From Madurella fahalii (lineage: Eukaryota; Ascomycota; Sordariomycetes; Sordariales): DNA of 64,000 nucleotides. This document shows, in pieces, positions 1 to 10,912 of the stretch. Both the position numbers and the translations under genes were made by a program. The notes under the pieces were generated by a model that worked only from the letters and a program-made list of their open reading frames with translations, did no database searches and was not told the DNA's origin. Location of the stretch: contig CM056875.1 in the NCBI GenBank assembly GCA_029876055.1, positions 2,604,001 through 2,668,000 on the forward strand. Reading direction: 5' to 3'. The first letter of the stretch is position 1. The number at the start of each line of letters is the position of its first letter.

Positions 1-424
1 TGTCGGTCGAAAGAAATTGAAGGTTCTGGAACTTCTCAACCAAGTTGCCGTCGACAGACGACGGGACAACTGGCACGTGGACCTTGGCATCCCGATGGGC
101 CCCTTGAGAGCTCAAAGCAAAGGCCATCTCCCTGTCGCGGGCGGACTGCTCCTCCTCTTGCAGCGAACGTTGGAGCAGCCTGGCATCTGAAACCACGGCA
201 CGAGCGATGCTCTCGCACATGGCATGGTCTGCGAGGCTCTGCAAGGCCGACGCGAGCTCGCTTTGATAGGCGTCAAGCGCAACTTCAGCATCATTGACCT
301 CTCCCAGACGCCGCTTGCCCTTTCGATTCCCCGCAGCCGCGGCTTCCCGGAGGGCCCTGAGGTCCTCCAGCTGCATTTGGATGACGAGGTCTCGGGTCTG
401 CGGGTCGAGGTCGTCAAGATACAT
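1..424 (-). CDS. RBR/IBR-type RING finger protein, N-terminal part (cut by window edge)
   Basis: An open frame runs from an ATG whose A is at 424 leftward to base 1 without a stop, so the gene continues outside the window. The first residues read MYLDDLDPQTRDLVIQMQLE, followed by an acidic and Gln-rich helical stretch containing KGKRR and a segment like MCESIARAVVSDARLLQ. This N-terminal pattern is the one I know from fungal IBR (in-between-RING) domain proteins, which are putative E3 ubiquitin ligases whose RING1-IBR-RING2 cysteines come later. No RING cysteines fall inside the visible 141 residues, so the E3 function is inferred from N-terminal resemblance only. The gene is divergently transcribed from the carboxylesterase that starts at 1383. 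A generic coiled-coil protein remains possible. Confidence 0.6.
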   Translation of the reverse strand, partial: MYLDDLDPQTRDLVIQMQLEDLRALREAAAAGNRKGKRRLGEVNDAEVALDAYQSELASALQSLADHAMCESIARAVVSDARLLQRSLQEEEQSARDREMAFALSSQGAHRDAKVHVPVVPSSVDGNLVEKFQNLQFLSTD

Positions 425-1382
425 GGTAGCAGGTTGTCGGCTCTCGCAGGTCAATGGGTTTGTGCAAGCACGGTCATGAACCGCAAGGGTGGCCGCGATT
501 CTGGCCTTGACGAACGAAGGGAGAAGCAGAAGTCATCGGGCAGAAAGAGCACATTCGCTGCAATGAGGCCTACGGTCGGCATACTCTCTTCTCCGCCAAG
601 CAGAGCAGACCAACCAGACATCTATCTCGGACAAACTGGCACGATACAAACGAAACTGTTGCCGTCGGCAACCTATTGGACTGTCGAAGCAGGAAACGAG
701 GCGCCTAGCCAATCCGGGCAGGCGGGTCGTTCTGCAAGGTTCAAATTGGCGTGACGGCGTAGAAGACAAAAAATGATATAAATAGATAAAATAAATGTGG
801 GAAAAAGTGAGAGAAAATAAAGGGGAGAAGGAGGGTCTATGTTTGTGAGAGAGAGAGAGAGAGAGAGAGGAGAGAAGGGCAAAACAAGAAAAGAAACAAG
901 AAAATAGATAATTAAGGAGAGTAGGAATTGAAAGAAACATAGAAGGGGAAAAGACAAGTACTGTAGCACAGTGATGGACCTCCGTACTACTACTTAGAAC
1001 ACTTCGCCCCACTAACAATTGCGATTTAGCCTCGTGTGCGCCGCCAGAAAGCTTGTGGATCGCTGCTGTGTCACCGGCCGGGGCCCCTCGAAGATCCCGA
1101 ACCACTGTCGCCTATGGCACGGGTTACAGGGCAGCAAAACAATTAAATGTGCGGTGCCTGCCCGCGTTCCCCTCTCGTCATCCTCGCGGCACTTCGCAAT
1201 CCTTCCCGTCAAGACACCGACAACAAAGTCCGAGCCTGCGGAAACCGTTAGCCAACCGCCGGCTCACCGTCTTCGTAACATTTTTCATATCATGGCGGCA
1301 TGCGGCAGATAATAGCCGAGCAGGCATTCAACAGCGCCAAGCTCCCCTCCGCACTGCAGCGGACCCTGGACCGAGACCCGCC
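425..1382. promoter_or_regulatory. Divergent intergenic region with a GA tract
   Basis: This 958 bp gap separates two divergent start codons and must hold both promoters. The stretch 770-960 is purine-rich on the plus strand and includes a (GA)n tract at about 846-870. Pyrimidine tracts of this type on the transcribed strand are common near fungal transcription starts. The long open frames here carry no recognisable domain and look like chance ORFs. A frame open from 1053 joins the carboxylesterase frame, but it has no domain and lies upstream of the better start. Confidence 0.5.
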
Positions 1383-3585
1383 ATGCTCTTACCGTCGAGC
1401 TTAAAGCGGAGGCCGCAGCGCTGGATGGTGCCGTGGCTCTCTGCACTCGCCGCGGTGCTGCTGCTCTGGCTCTACGCCTACGTGTACGGATACGGGAACG
1501 TCCAAAGGTTGTCTGCGTCGCTGTTTCCCCTGGGCAAAGGCAACGGCAACGGAGGCGACACGCATCCGGGAGCGGGAGCGGGATCGGGATCGGATCCAAC
1601 AGACCCGGAGCTTGCGCCAACCAGAACCACCATGGCGAAACCAACGGCGACCGGCCCATCGGCCTCGGCCCCCGCTGCCACTCTTCGTCAGGGCACCTAC
1701 GTTGGCGTAACACTGCTCCCGTCGGCCCGCTATCCCAAGGCGATTGAAGCCTTTCGCGGCGTGCCCTATGGCCAAGATACGGGCGGCGAGAACCGCTTCC
1801 GTCCGCCGAAGCCGGTGCCGGAGTCCACAAGGACTTTTGACGCCGTGCGGTTTGGCCAGGTGTGCCCGACTGACGGCGTGGTGCGCGAGGACATGGGCGA
1901 GAATTGTCTGAACGCAAACATCTACCGACCGGCTGGGCTGGTCGACAAGGACGGCTATGCAAAGGAAGGGAGCGAGAAGCGGAAGGCGCAGCTGCCCGTC
2001 GTGGTCTATGTCCACGGCGGCGGGTTCAATACGGGCCGCGGGAACGAGCGCAACATGGCAAGCTTCGTCGCCTGGGCTGAGGCGCCCATAGTGGCCGTCA
2101 GCTTCAACTATCGGGTTGGCGCGCTGGGATTCCTGCCGTCCGATGTGACTGCCCGGGAAGGCTTGTTGAATCTGGGCTTACGGGACCAACAGCACCTGCT
2201 GGAATGGGTGCAGGACAATATTGAGTCCTTCGGCGGCGACTCGGGGAACGTAACCATCATGGGACTCAGCGCAGGCGCACACTCTGTATGTTTATGCTAG
2301 CCACTTCTCGTTCTTCCGCCCTGCTAACAGCTGTATAGATCGGCCACCACCTTATGTTCTACGGCCGCTCTTCCTCCCCGGCCCCTTTCCATAAAGCCAT
2401 CCTCGAATCGGGCGCTGCTACTGCCCGCGCGGTCTTCTACCCAACCCACCCCCGCCACTTAATCCAGTTCCGCGAGTTCCTTACCGCTGCAGGAGCCGGC
2501 GGCGTCCCCGAATCCGAAATCTTCACCCATCTACGCACCCTTCCCGTCCAGAAAATTGTGTCGGCTGCCAAGGTCGTCTGGGACAAGTACGTCGACAACG
2601 TAACCTGGCCCTTCCAGCCCGTCATCGATGGGCCCAACCCGCTCGCCAACTCCAGCCTCACCAACCCCAACGCCACTCCGATCATCCCCACCCTCCCAAT
2701 CACCTCCTGGCTCAACGGCTCCCACCTCCGCATCCCCATCCTCACGGGATTCAACACCAACGAAGGCACAATCTTCATCCCCCCCAAAGCCGACACCAAC
2801 TCGGACTTCCGCGCCTTCTTCAAATACCTCATCCCCACCATGACCGACGCCGACCTCGACAAACTCGAGTCCCTCTACCCAGACCCCGCCACATCCTCGG
2901 CGTCGGATCCCAACAACCCTTACCGAGGCGTCCCCTTCGGCAAGGGCCGCCAGTGGGCACGCCTCGACGCCGCCTACGCCCACTACGCGTACATCTGCCC
3001 CGTCCTGCAGACGGCCCACTTCATGAGCAACGCCGCCTCCGCCGCCGGGCCCGTCGCAAGCCGGAGCACCGGCAGCGGCAGCACCAAAGTGTACGTCTAC
3101 CGCTACGCGGCCACCTCGGCGTGGCACGCGGCCAACCACGTCGACGAGGCCCCCGTCGTGGCGCACGACATGACGGTGCTGCGGGGCAAGCCCGGACTGC
3201 GGAAGGTGGCGGACCGGATGCATGGTCTGATGGCGCGGTTCGTGGCGAGCAGGGACGGGGATCCGAATCCTCCCCCCGGTCCGGTTTTGGTGCCGGTGCC
3301 GGTGCGGACGAGGACGGGGAGGCGGTGGAATGGCCTGCTTTTGTGTCACCTTTCGGTCATGAGCATGAGCATGGCGATGATGATCATACCGGCAAGATCA
3401 TGGTCTTTGGCGAGGGCAACGATGAGCGCGAGACGGGCAAGTTTGTCAAGCATCCCGGCGTGCCGGCCAAGGTGGAGCGGCTGAGTGAGTTTGAGAAGGA
3501 GGTGTGTCGGTTCTGGTGGGAGAGGGTTTGGTTGAGCGAGGGGCTGGGCAGGAGGAGGGAGGATGGTGGGAAGGCGAAGTTGTAA
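1383..3585 (+). CDS. Type-B carboxylesterase, membrane-anchored (frame break near C-terminus)
   Basis: Alpha/beta-hydrolase of the carboxylesterase/lipase type B family, expected to cleave carboxylic esters; the substrate is unknown. I chose the ATG at 1383 because it places one hydrophobic segment (WMVPWLSALAAVLLLWLYA, residues about 19-37) near the N-terminus as a signal anchor, which implies a lumenal or extracellular catalytic domain. Exon 1 (1383-2285) and exon 2 (from 2339) flank a 53 nt intron. The oxyanion motif HGGGF and the nucleophile elbow GLSAG (Ser about 296) are visible. Glu in TNEGT (about 443) and His in ANHVDE (about 568) are the probable triad partners. The frame changes at a six-C run at 3272-3277. 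Before it the frame has good family similarity, and after it the neighbouring frame continues with GKIMVFGEG and FEKEVCRFWWERV to a stop at 3585. This means either an assembly error, a small undetected intron or a true frameshift. It converges with the TMEM135-like gene. Confidence 0.85.
3266..3282 (+). other. Candidate frameshift site in the carboxylesterase
   Basis: A homopolymer of six C (3272-3277) sits where the coding frame must move back by one base to keep the family-like C-terminus. Staying in the first frame gives a low-complexity tail rich in Met, Arg and Ser that ends at 3484. No convincing GT..AG intron of the right length bridges the two frames. Confidence 0.5.
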
Positions 3586-4218
3586 AACGGAAGTGAGAAT
3601 ACTGGTTGGAAGGAGGGTTGGGCCTAGACGGCTTGTATCTATGTGTATGATAAGCGGTGCTAATCTTGCAGCGGTAACGGCGTTTTGGCTCTATCTTAGG
3701 TTAAATTTGGGGAACGGCTGGTACAAGAGATGGAAATGTTGACGAGAATATCCTTTTCGCTTTTGTTTGCTTAGATGTATTCGAGGTCGTCTTGGGCTGT
3801 AAAAGCGGGCATCCCAAACTGGACATAGCTCATACAGAAACCTTATCTTATAATTCCAACAACAGCCTCCACGATCTGCCGTATATCTCAACGGAGAGAA
3901 GTTCTGTTTTCCCCCATTCCGAGGGAAGCCCTAGCTTTATATCTTTTGTCTGTGATGTATCCCAGGTTGGTCAAGACGATGGAACTCGGTGCCTTGTGTT
4001 CCTCAGGTAACTTCCACCGCAGGCCAGACCCCTTCCCCCCGCCGCCCTCCTAAAAGGCAATACGTCTTGCTACGAACCCGACCGTTTAGAATGCTCACCA
4101 TCGCAGCCGTCTAATACTTCCTATAACCCATCCCATACATCATCTCATACATCATCGCTACAACAAGACGGTTTCGAGAACAATACTATACACATTAGTC
4201 ATTAACTTCGTATTCCCT
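3586..4218. other. Convergent intergenic region
   Basis: 633 bp between two convergent stop codons, presumably both 3' UTRs and poly(A) sites. I see AT-richer sequence than in the flanking exons, several TATCT/TTATA stretches and no coding frame with a recognisable domain. Confidence 0.5.
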
Positions 4219-5800
4219 CTATGGCTTCAACACGCTCCCCAACACCCCGCCCAAAACGCCCCTTACCCTCGCCCTGTTCTCCAGCACGCAGGTAAACACC
4301 ACGGCCGTGCTGAACGCAAACGCCAGCGTCTCCCGCCACTGCTTATCCAGCCCATACCGTCTCGGAAAGAGCGTCGCCAGCGCACGCGGCGCCACAAACA
4401 GCGCCATGTCCTTCCTCCGGCGGGGCTTCTCAATCATGATGCTCCACCCACACAACAGACAGCCAGTCCCGATACAAATGCCGCCGTCAATGCGCTGCCT
4501 GGCCGGCGCGTCTTTACCCACCACGTGGGGACCCACCCTCGTTCGGGCAAGACACACCCCGTAGTAAAACAAGGTAATGAAGGCGCCCAAGAACGCCGAA
4601 CTCCTCGCCGCGGACACCAGCGCACGGCGGAAGCCGGCCAAGTTCGGGTTCCTCACGGCGAGGAGCAGGCTGAGCGGCAAGTAGGTGGCCATGGCCCAGC
4701 GGAAGGACCTCGCGAACCGCGAGAGGGCGTGGTACTCGCACGAGGAGCCGCAGCCCATGTGGACCATCTCGCACGGGAACGGGACCGACCGCGCTGGGTC
4801 GCCCCACTCCCTGGGCCAGCCGTAGTCGGTGCACATGGATCCGAGGAGGTCAGCACACCGTGTGTCCTCGCCGTAGCGCAGCGTCCTGGTACGAGCCCGC
4901 TGGAGAGCTTCGATCAACCGGCCGTCGACGGCGGCGGCCGAGCCGATCCACTTGTTGTAAGCCCGCGGCAGGCGTGAGGGGAGGTAGATCCAGGTCCACA
5001 TGATCAGACCGCTAGAGACGGCGAAGATGGCGGGGTCGGTGAGCTGAGAGATGGCAAATTCGAGGGCGGTCCATCTTCTGGAAGCGGCCTGCCGGCGGAG
5101 CTTGCGGCGATGCCAGAGCTCGCCGCCGATCACGTCCAGAGCGCGGGTTACCGCGAAGAGGGTCAAGTCGAGGGTCCGCCCGGCATAGTGGACGGTCTCG
5201 GGCGCCCCGCCTGCGGGCGAGGGGACCGTGTCAGTGAAGCTCGGCGTCTTCTTGGACTGGAGGAGGCGGAGGCTCAGCCAGGCAGCAATGAACGAGGCGA
5301 ACCACCGAGAAAGCCTGGGAACGGGGTCGTCAGCATAATGGTCTCGATGTGTGTGTAAGCGCGAGAAAGGGGGGCTAACGCACCTCTGCCGGGCGATCCC
5401 GGAGAGATTGTTGGCGAGCCGGTTGAAGACGGCTCTGAAGGGGAGCTGAAATCAGGTTTGGCCGAAGTTTTAGTGTCATGCGGGTTGGCGAAACGGTGTT
5501 GACAGGGTCTCTCACCTCGAGCAGCGTGCTGCCGCCGACAATGACGGCACAGAATGTGGGAAAGCGCTGCCAGTCAAGGCCGCCACGGAGAATGCGTTGC
5601 AGCGCCGCCAGGAACGGCTCGCCATTCTTGTGCTGCTGTTGTGCGCCGGCCGTTGTTGTCGCTCCGTCTCGCTCTCTGTGCCTACGGCGCGTGAGGTGTT
5701 GGAGCAGCAGCGTTAGCAGCCTCGGTGCTACACTGGATGCATAGCCAAGGAGATAGGCGCGGACGAGCGGCCGGAGGATGGGGGAATCCCTTCGTCCCAT
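4219..5800 (-). CDS. TMEM135-like integral membrane protein
   Basis: Multi-pass membrane protein of the TMEM135 / Tim17-like superfamily, whose members act at peroxisomes or mitochondria in animals; the fungal role is unknown. Three exons splice to 480 residues: 5516-5800, 5384-5445 and 4219-5314, with introns 5446-5515 and 5315-5383 (GTGAGA..TTCAG and GTGCGT..CCCAG). The first exon carries SPILRPLVRAYLLGYASS and a Gly-rich segment (FCAVIVGGSTLLE). Exon 2 gives FNRLANNLSG and exon 3 begins SRWFASFIAAWLSLRLLQ. The centre holds the Cys-rich block expected for this family (VPFPCEMVHMGCGSSCEYHA) followed by RFARSFRWAMATYLPLSLL. Several further hydrophobic segments follow. An in-frame ATG exists upstream at 5935, but the ATG at 5800 puts the conserved SPILRP motif near the N-terminus, as expected. 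It is divergent from the bHLH gene. Confidence 0.8.
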
Positions 5801-8227
5801 CTTGGGCGTCCCCGAGGGCTCTGGGCTGGGCGAGCATGGCGCGATGACGACGACATGGACGAGACAGCAATTGCTGGCGTTGACGAGGCTAACTGCGTCG
5901 TCGGGCGGGTCATTGCGCCGTGTGAGACGCTGCAATGTCGATGGGAACCTCTTGTTCCAAATCCGAGATCAGCATTGCCAGGGCCTGCAAAGCACCCGGC
6001 AGCAGCGAGGATTGGTAATAGAGTTCCGGCTGCCAGCACAAACACGGAATGTGCGCAACAATTTCATCAACAAACGCGTACAAGTGACGCAGGCAGAAGA
6101 GGCTGCTAACCTCGGGCCAGTCCCGCACTCGAACGAGACCGAGACCTAGCTTCCTCGCTCTGTTCTGGAACTCTTTTGCACAAAACTCACGGACCAGGTG
6201 GATCAGAAGCTAGGGGTTTGAGGCGTGGGACGTGGGGTTTGGGGCTTGGACCTTTGGGCCAGCGACCTGAGCCGGCCGAGCCGCGTCCCAGCGCCGGGAT
6301 GCAAAAGTAGCGAACCAGGTTTTTGGAAACAAACCTCGAGAACGCCTGGCACCTCTGAGACTCGAGATCTGCACGTCGCCGAATCTGTGGGGTAATGGCC
6401 ATTGCGGTGGATTCAAGCAGCAACTGTGGTTCGGTACATAGACGACATCCCTGTCAGCAGATCTGGCTGACTTGCAGCGTGATTTCGGCCCTGTGACTGC
6501 TTTGGGAGCCTTGTAAATGGCAGGATGAGTGCCCAGCTTTTCAACAAAAATGCTTACTATGTGAGCATGAACTGTGCAGTATGTCCGTATGTGTTAGTAT
6601 CCGCCTGGTTCGCTGATGCAGCGCGTCCACTGGGTCAAGTCAAAGTGCTGCGCATCACCGAGTCCGTCGATTGTAGAAAGTTAACGGCCTCGGAGCTACC
6701 TGTATAAGACTAGTGGGTAGGGCGCGCGTCGGGTAGCTACAGACGAATGGACGTGCTTTATATCTGTTTCTATGTGTATTGCAGCTAATGGCCTAGAGAG
6801 CCTGGAAGGTAGCAGTGACCCGTCGCCATGGCCCTGCTAATTTCACCAAAGCACCCCGTTTCGTTCTACTAAGTCCAGGCCTTTGCCGCGACCGCGACAA
6901 TGCCCAAGACAGCGAGACGTCTCCGAAGAGTTTTCTCATAGATAGAAAGCGGCCCCAAGCCCTGGCATTGCGCGCACAATAGCATCACCAATCAGGCTCC
7001 CATCCGCTTACAAAAACGCTTCATGTATATGTACATGTGCTGATTGTGCCTCTCCGCACCAATGTTCGTGCAGCTATTACCACTTCTGTCAGCGAGGACA
7101 GCCTCTCGGTAACTTGGCTCTGCGGGGCTCAAGTGCCAGAGGAAGCATGTGATGTTTCGATAGACCGATTTTGCACGATAGCACGATCACCGCATGCGTA
7201 CTAGCATGACATCGGCCTGATGGCTAGTCCCGCATCATGCATAACCACGTTAGAGTCGGGTCCGGCTCCGTCGCCGTCGCACGCTCAACGACTTCCCACT
7301 AGTTGCTTCCTTCCTGTCCCACGACAAGGTATGCCAATGGCAATTCCAGTCTGGCGTGTGGAAGCGGGGAGGTCTCGAGATCGTGGGTTTCGGTGTACTT
7401 GCACATACTTGATACTCTGTACTGTATTGTACATACTAGTAAAGGGGCTGCAATACTACACCTAAAGCACAGCACCTCCCTATTCCGGACCAACCGAGCG
7501 AACAACTCGAGATCGCGGCCGGCCTTTGGATTTTGGATTACTTCAGGCTACGGCGGGACTTGGGAGGCGCTTCCCCACAGTTGGTTAACAGCGGGTGACG
7601 AATGTGGTTTTTCTGCGCAAGAGCCCGGAGTGAGTTTCACCGTCCAATTTTTCTCCAGCGGGTCGTCGCCGGGACCACCCCACCTGCACCTGTCGCCTGG
7701 CGGCCCTATAATCAACCAGGTGCCTCCCCCGCACAAAGCTAGCCCCAAGCGTCCTCCCCCCTTGCGAAACTGGAGAAACGCTGCTCCCCAGTCGTCCCTA
7801 TTAATGAACCCACCGGCAAACGGTTTTCCATTTGCATGTGCCACTACAACTCCCCACTTACCGCTTTCATGATCCTCAACACCACCACAAAAATCCCGTC
7901 AGATCGTGCCGGTCGGGTATTTAGACCGCATCCGAGACGGCAAGATACTACTGGACTGTGCGCCGACGAGCGTTAATAACCTTGGCCAGCCATCCTTCGC
8001 GCCTGCGCTCCTCAGCAGTCACGCTACCAGCCTGGCCAAGGTGCATCTGCCGCTGACACCTCTACCTAACTCGATACGCAGGGCCAGATTCTCGCTTATA
8101 GTGCGCGTTTTTGCATGGCAACTCTTTTCGTCGCCCGAGGTTCCTCAACAGCCGTGCTTCGTTCCCGCTGCAAACCCTCTGCGACACCCTCACACTGGAT
8201 ATGCTCCTCGCTCAGAGCGCAGAGCAC
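5801..8227. promoter_or_regulatory. Long divergent intergenic region
   Basis: A 2.4 kb gap between the TMEM135-like gene and the INO4-like bHLH gene, the longest in the window. No frame longer than about 190 codons is present and none carries a recognisable domain. Short GTAC-type motifs occur around 7417-7440 (CTGTACTGTATTGTAC). Such a long upstream region is usual for a fungal transcription-factor gene and probably includes a long 5' UTR. Confidence 0.45.
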
Positions 8228-9947
8228 ATGGATCCGAGGCGTCCGCTAGGCAGGTATCGGGAACTTGGGTATGGGGGAAGCGGGCATGGGAATGGAGGTT
8301 TGCCGTTCGGCTGTAAGTCTGCCCCGTCTCTGTGCTCCGGTCGCCAGAGCCTTCTTGGTCTGACGTTTGACAGACGGCGTGTATCCACCCGAGCATGAAG
8401 CCCAAGACACGCTCGTCCCGCCGCCCACAAGCGGGCCGGAACTCCTCAACAATGACGAGCAAACATGGATGTCGAATTTCTGGAACAGTATCGAGTCCAT
8501 CGATGACTCTGCGATGCCCGGAGAAAGCCTTTTGGGGGGAATCTACACTGACAACTGGTGTTTCCCCCAAGTCGTTGGCCATAACGTCTCGTACGGGACT
8601 GCGGCGAATACGTTGGCTGAGACGACATACCCAAGTCTAGCCGGCATCCCACTCCACCCGTGGGGAATAAGGTCGCCGGATAACGTGACGCTGACCGCCG
8701 GCAGCAACGCTGGCCAGTCAAACGCCGGGACAGGAACGACCTCACTTCAGAATGGAGAGCACTGGGGGCTGGATCACAAATCATCCATGGCTGCCACGCG
8801 GCAGCCTCAGCACGGTCTCGGCGAGCCGAACCCCTCGCCCGAGGTCATCGCCGCTGCGACGGCCCTGTCTAGCCGTCACGCCCACATGTCGGACCTAATA
8901 TTTAGCTCAACACACGATATGCCGCCGCACGCCGGTCACTCGGCAGGGTCTTCCCAGCATCAGGGATTCGGGGGTCCTAGCAGCAACGCAGATCAGCTGC
9001 CTCCCAACAGCGACCGCTCCAGCTCATTCAGCCGTGCCATGTTCAGTGACCCATTTCAGACCCAATCATATCCGGCTCGGCCACGTCCACCAGTCGACGA
9101 GGTGCGGTTTGGCTCGGACCCGAGCTTCAACAGGGTAAACTTTGTGCCGCGGTCGGCCAAGGAAACCACCGAAGCAATATCAGCAGAGCAGCTAGCGACA
9201 TTAGGATGTCTACAAAGAAACGTCAGCGCCGCACCAACGCGAGCGCCCAGTCCTGTCGCGTTTGCGCCTCCGTCGCCCTCTCGACTCGTATCCATGTCGT
9301 CGATAGAGTCCCCAGTCAGGCTTAAAACGCTCACCCACCCTCTCACGCCCGACGAGCCCGAGTACGGCGAATCCGATCAGCCGCGGAAACGGCGGCGGAG
9401 CACCAAGACGACCGTGGCAAGCCCACAGCCCTCATCAGCATCCCTTCCCGCCGCCCAACAACCCAACTCGCCGGTCCAAGGCCAAAGACGATCAACATCG
9501 ACGGCAGCAGCATCAGCAAAAAGACCATCCACAACAACACCAGCGCCAAGGAAGCGAAAGCAGCCAGGAGCTGCACCTCTGACTCCCGAAACAGAAGCCG
9601 CGGCCGCGGTAGCCGACAGCAGGCGACGGAAGTCGTCAGCCACAGCCAGCGGCGGCAAAGCGGCGGTGTCGTCGTCGTCGTCGTCCGCGGCGAAACAGCC
9701 CAGGGCGAATCTCACAGATGAGCAGAAGCGCGAAAACCATATCAGAAGTGAGCAGAAACGGAGAGACCTCATTAAGGACCATTTCAATGACCTCGGCGCG
9801 ATCGTGCCGGCGCTGAAATCGGGCGGATACAGCAAGGCGGCCATGCTGAATCTGAGTGCCGACTGGCTTGTCGAGGTGATGCAGGCGAATGAGAGGCTGA
9901 TGGAGAGGGTGAGGGCGAAGGGCGGGACTGTGCGGTTGGCTGATTAA
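8228..9947 (+). CDS. INO4-like basic helix-loop-helix transcription factor
   Basis: Nuclear DNA-binding regulator. Exon 1 (8228-8312) and exon 2 (8374-9947) are joined across a 61 nt intron (GTAAGT..TGACAG) and give 552 residues. The first 470 residues are low complexity, rich in Ser, Pro and Gln. Near 330-345 lies the basic cluster RKRRRS, a likely nuclear localisation signal. The bHLH lies at about 478-545. Its basic region reads ENHIRSEQKRRDLIKDHFND, with the His-Glu-Arg pattern expected for E-box contact, then LGAIVPALKSGGYSKAAMLN as loop and start of helix 2. The KRRDLIKDxFxxL and SKAAMLxxxADWL pattern matches fungal homologues of yeast Ino4, which regulates phospholipid synthesis through ICRE/E-box sites; that target set is inferred, not seen. 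An alternative in-frame start lies at 8201 (MLLAQSAEH). It converges on the polymerase gene. Confidence 0.8.
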
Positions 9948-10912
9948 ACCCATCGTCCGGCCTCGCTAGGTCGATTTTTGGGGGCGACTTGGGTTTTGAG
10001 GCGTATTATTCCGGATATTTGTCATCGCCATCATCAGACTGCGACTGGCTCTGTTGCGGAAATTGGGATGACGACGGGGATATTGAGCATAAGTGGCGTT
10101 AGTAGGATGGGAGGGCAAAAAGCGATGCTACATAGCTAAGGGGGGAGGGGTCCTTCTGTCTCCTTTTCTTTTCTTTTTTTTTTCCGATCCAATCTTGTCT
10201 CTATTTATTTTCTACGCACGCTTTTCTTTCTCATCCCCTCTCCACAGGTTGCCCTCTCTCAGCAAATCATATTTAGGTGGATAGGATAGCGGCGTGTATA
10301 GATGAATGATACCCTGTGTATACGTGTGTGGATGGGTAGGTGTACGTTACAGAATACTTCAAGTCATCGACGGATTTGAACGGACGGGCACATGGGTCAA
10401 ACATGAATCCGGTTGCAGATAAAAAAAAGCATTTTTCTGGCCAATCATTTTATTCTCCAATTGCCCCTCATAAAAAAAAAAAAAAAAATGGCGAGTTTCG
10501 CGGAGAAGGGCGGTATCCCTTCCTTTTTTTTTTTTTTTTCTCTCTTTTATCCTATCAATTGTCTGGGTGGGGGACTGCGAGCGGTAAATGGGTGGGTGGC
10601 GGTTATGATGCCTCAGTGTACAATACCATAAGGCCAAGTTGTTTGCGGTTCTGTTTGGGTAGGTAGACTGACGATTACGACAGCTACCTGATTCACCGGC
10701 CTAGATCTAGACTTGTCTGTATTGCTGTACATGAATATGGGATTTGGAAATGATTACCTTGTTAATTGGCTTGATATGTTTTTAATAGCCCTTCAGGTGT
10801 TGATGAGTTGTTCCGGCGCCGATGGTTCATATTGTTTTATTCATTTGCAGGAGCATCTCTTGCGGATATTGTATGTACAGTGGTCTGGACAGTAATCCCG
10901 TTTCCTCCAACA
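9948..10912. other. Convergent intergenic region with long A and T runs
   Basis: 965 bp between the stops of the bHLH gene and the polymerase gene. It is AT-rich and contains T-rich tracts at 10163-10183, an A17 run at 10472-10488 and a T16 run at 10524-10539. No coding frame with a recognisable domain is present. It probably holds both 3' UTRs and poly(A) signals. Confidence 0.5.
10472..10539. repeat. A17 / T16 inverted homopolymer pair
   Basis: Seventeen A (10472-10488) and sixteen T (10524-10539) are separated by 35 bp. The two arms could pair into a perfect A:T hairpin in RNA from either strand. It lies in the 3' flank shared by two convergent genes. Confidence 0.7.

Noticed and set aside
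1053..1382. Upstream extension of the carboxylesterase frame from an ATG at 1053
   Set aside because: 110 extra residues have no signal, no domain and low-complexity Arg/Pro content; the ATG at 1383 gives a clean signal anchor.
9377..9953. Antisense frames over the bHLH gene
   Set aside because: Shadow of the coding frame; no independent evidence.
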